DNA of 64,000 nucleotides from Yonghaparkia sp. Root332 (GTDB lineage Bacteria > Actinomycetota > Actinomycetes > Actinomycetales > Microbacteriaceae), in assembly GCF_001425665.1 (NCBI RefSeq), contig NZ_LMCX01000001.1, positions 372,001 through 436,000 of the forward strand. Reading direction: 5' to 3'. This document shows positions 61,739 to 64,000 of this stretch, in pieces. Both the position numbers and the translations under genes were made by a program. The notes under the pieces were generated by a model. That model was not told the DNA's origin and did no database searches. It saw nothing but the letters and a program-made list of their open reading frames with translations. The stretch's first letter is position 1. Every line of letters starts with the position of its first letter.

Positions 61739-64000
61739 CCTCGGCCGCGTGGGCCCCTCGGTGCGCGCGCTTCTCCTCGCGGCGCTCCTTGGCTCCTTCG
61801 ACGAGGTAGTAGAGCGCGGGCAGCACGACCAGCGTCAGCAGCGTCGACGACACGAGGCCGCCGATCACGATGATGGCGAGCGGCTGCGAGATGAACCCGC
61901 CCGAGCCGGTCAGGCCGAGGCCGAGCGGCAGGAGCGCGAAGATCGTCGCCGCGGCCGTCATGAGGATGGGGCGCAGTCGCCGCGAGGAGCCCTCGATGAC
62001 CGCCTCCCGGGCTCGCATCCCCCGCTCGCGGTACTGATTGACGAGGTCGACGAGCACGATCGCGTTCGTCACGACGATGCCGATGAGCATGAGCACGCCG
62101 ATGAGCGAGGGCACCCCGAGCGGGATGTCGGCGATGAGCTGCAGCGCGATCGCGCCGGTCGCGGCGAAGGGGATCGAGATGAGCAGCAGGAGCGGCTGGC
62201 GCAGCGACTTGAAGGTCGCGACCATGACGACGTAGACGATGAGGATCGCGGCGAGCAGCGCGAGCCCGAGCTGGCTGAACGCGTCGGCCTGCTGCGAGGT
62301 GACGCCGCCGAGCGAGGCGCTCGCGCTGTCGGGCAGCTCGAGCTCGTCGATCGCGGCCTGCACGACGGCCGAGGCCGACCCGACGTCGTCGGTGCCGGGC
62401 GTGATCGTGATCGTCGCGCTGCGGGTGCCGCGGATCGTGGTGATCGACGCCGGCCCGTCCTCCTGCTCGACGGTCGCGAGCTCGCTGAGCGGCACCGGCC
62501 CCGCCGCTGTCGGGATGGGGAAGTCGCGGAGCTCCTGGACGGTGGTCGGGGCATCCGGATTCGGGATGTAGATCGACAGGCTTCGCTCATCGATGACGAC
62601 CGATCCGACCGAGGCCGGGAACATCGCGGCGGTCACGATGCCGCCGACCGCCACCTCGCTCAGGCCCAGCTCGGCGGCGCGGGCGCGGTCGACCTGGATC
62701 GCGAGGTAGGGCTGGGTGTCGGAGAGGTTGCTGCGCGCCTCGGCGGTCACGTCGAGGTCGCGGACCTCGTCGAGGACGGTCTGCGCGGCCGCCTCGAGGT
62801 CGTCCTGGCCCGCGGCGGTGATGTCGACCTCGATGTCGGAGGAGGCGAACCCGCCGCCCGCCGCCTGCACGCTCAGCTCGCCGACGCCGTCGAGGCCCTC
62901 GACCGCGTCGCGCACGTCCGCCTGCAGCTGCGTCTGGTCGACGTCGGGGTCGGTCGTGATCGAGTAGGTGATGTCGCTGCCGCCGCCGAACACGGCGCGG
63001 ATCGACGCGCCGTCGGAGCCGATCGACGCCTGCACCGTCTCGATGCCATCGATGTCGGCGAGCGCGTCCTCCACGGTCGTCGCCGCCGCGTCGAGCGCGT
63101 CGAGGCTCGCGCCGTTGTCGAGCGACTGCGTCACCGTGAGCGTGTTCTGACCCGAGTCGCCGATGAAGTTGGTCTTGAGGTTCGTGGCGAGCGCACCCGT
63201 GCCGCCGAGCACGAGCACGGCGAGCAGGAGCGTCGCGACCGGTCGACGGAGCGTCCAGCGGATCACCGGCAGGTAGCCGCGCTGGAGGCGGGTCGGGCGG
63301 GCGGATTCCTCCTCGATGGAGGCGGGCCGGGCATCCGCCCCCTCGGCGACCGCCGTGACGTCCTTCGGCGCCCGCAGGAACCAGTACGAGAGCACCGGCA
63401 CGATCGTGAGCGAGACGAACAGGGAGGCGGCGAGCGCGATCGCGGTCGTGAGGGCGAAGGGGCGGAACAGCTCGCCCGTGATGTCGCCGACGAGCGCGAG
63501 AGGCAGGAAGACGGCGATCGTGGTGACGGTGGATGCCGTGATCGCCGTCGCGACCTCCTTGACGCCGACGAGGATGGCGGTCTTCTTGTCCTCGCCGAGG
63601 CCGAGGTGCCTCTTGATGTTCTCGACGACCACGATCGAGTCGTCGACGACGCGGCCGATCGAGATCGTGAGCGCGCCGAGCGTGAGGATGTTGAGCGTGT
63701 ACCCCGACGCCTGCATGCCGATGAAGGTCAGCAGCACGGAGGTCGGGATCGAGATGGCGGTCACGAGCGTCGAGCGGATCGACAGCAGGAAGACGAGGAT
63801 CACGATCACGGCGAAGAACAGCCCGAGCAGGCCCTCGGTCGCGAGCGACTCGATCGACTTCTCGATGAACGGCGCCTGGTCGAAGACGATCGTGAACTCG
63901 GTGCCGTTCCCGATCGACTCGGCGATGGCCGGGAGCGCGGCCTGCACGGCGCGCGAGACGTCGACGGTGTTGCCCGCGGGGGTCTTCGTGACGCCGAGGG
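61728..64000 (-). CDS. efflux RND transporter permease (HAE1/AcrB type), N-terminus off window
   Basis: The frame is open at the right edge, so only about 757 C-terminal residues are seen of a usual 1000-1050. Visible are the helix motif VILVFLLSIRSTLVTAISIP, the conserved ISIGRVVDDSIVVVENIKRH (proton-relay region), a second porter half (TNFIGDSGQNTLTVTQSLDN), and the closing helices GVLMLIGIVVTNAIVLVDLV. RND pumps of this branch export drugs or lipids using proton flow; Gram-positive copies lack the outer-membrane partner. No adaptor gene is visible downstream. Confidence 0.93.
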   Translation of the reverse strand, partial: LGVTKTPAGNTVDVSRAVQAALPAIAESIGNGTEFTIVFDQAPFIEKSIESLATEGLLGLFFAVIVILVFLLSIRSTLVTAISIPTSVLLTFIGMQASGYTLNILTLGALTISIGRVVDDSIVVVENIKRHLGLGEDKKTAILVGVKEVATAITASTVTTIAVFLPLALVGDITGELFRPFALTTAIALAASLFVSLTIVPVLSYWFLRAPKDVTAVAEGADARPASIEEESARPTRLQRGYLPVIRWTLRRPVATLLLAVLVLGGTGALATNLKTNFIGDSGQNTLTVTQSLDNGASLDALDAAATTVEDALADIDGIETVQASIGSDGASIRAVFGGGSDITYSITTDPDVDQTQLQADVRDAVEGLDGVGELSVQAAGGGFASSDIEVDITAAGQDDLEAAAQTVLDEVRDLDVTAEARSNLSDTQPYLAIQVDRARAAELGLSEVAVGGIVTAAMFPASVGSVVIDERSLSIYIPNPDAPTTVQELRDFPIPTAAGPVPLSELATVEQEDGPASITTIRGTRSATITITPGTDDVGSASAVVQAAIDELELPDSASASLGGVTSQQADAFSQLGLALLAAILIVYVVMVATFKSLRQPLLLLISIPFAATGAIALQLIADIPLGVPSLIGVLMLIGIVVTNAIVLVDLVNQYRERGMRAREAVIEGSSRRLRPILMTAAATIFALLPLGLGLTGSGGFISQPLAIIVIGGLVSSTLLTLVVLPALYYLVEGAKERREEKRAHRGAHAAEVTS

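Overview
The window is about 70% GC with dense genes, many 4-nt ATGA/GTGA stop-start overlaps and gene sets typical of high-GC Gram-positive bacteria (clpC, radA, lysS, panC, a folate cluster with ftsH, hpt-tilS-ppa, NlpC/P60 and M23 coiled-coil peptidases, DUF2510). This fits an actinobacterium of the order Micrococcales, most likely family Microbacteriaceae. The family-level placement is inference from gene order. No rRNA, CRISPR array or complete insertion sequence is visible.

Layout. 1-5.9 kb is an accessory stretch: an HSL-type hydrolase cut by the window edge, an acetyl-xylan-esterase remnant next to a TerC-like remnant, an APC permease, two uncharacterised genes (one secreted) and the C-terminal piece of a transposase-like protein. 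It ends at tRNA-Ser(CGA). 6.2-13.8 kb carries an SGNH hydrolase, radA, an SseB-like gene, an anchored protein, an ArgA-like acetyltransferase, a fasciclin-domain protein and clpC with a ClgR-like box. 13.9-16.4 kb is a translationally coupled operon of three DUF2975-like membrane proteins and a YozG-like HTH regulator behind an AT-rich palindrome. 16.5-19 kb holds a pirin and small membrane or secreted proteins. 19-29.5 kb, read leftward, is ftsH-folE-folP-folB-folK-DUF3180-two PH-domain proteins-DUF2520-panC, then lysS and a 50-aa protein.

29.6-38 kb holds a flavodoxin-like gene and a NUDIX gene lying between ftsH and hpt, then hpt-tilS, divergent ppa, glycerate kinase with a squalene-cyclase-like protein, and an M23-NlpC/P60 peptidase pair. 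38.3-38.7 kb has tRNA-Glu, tRNA-Asp and tRNA-Phe. 39-52 kb is mixed metabolism: DUF1801, DUF554, glutaredoxin, dienelactone hydrolase, acyl-CoA oxidase, thioredoxin behind a CsoR-like palindrome, an MFS pump, an acyltransferase, recQ, cysK-cysE and a zinc peptidase. 52-64 kb has a 1328-aa secreted nuclease/5'-nucleotidase, an EamA transporter, a DEAD-box helicase with a repeat-rich N-terminus, a lipoprotein hydrolase, a GNAT enzyme, an unknown 115-aa protein and an RND pump that runs off the right edge.

Window-wide patterns. At least 14 genes have TAnnnT exactly 6-7 nt before the start codon, the signature of leaderless mRNAs. Several intergenic spaces carry 85-100 bp inverted-repeat elements with related arms (TGCGCAACTCAGGAA type). 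One of these forms the last codons of the NUDIX gene.
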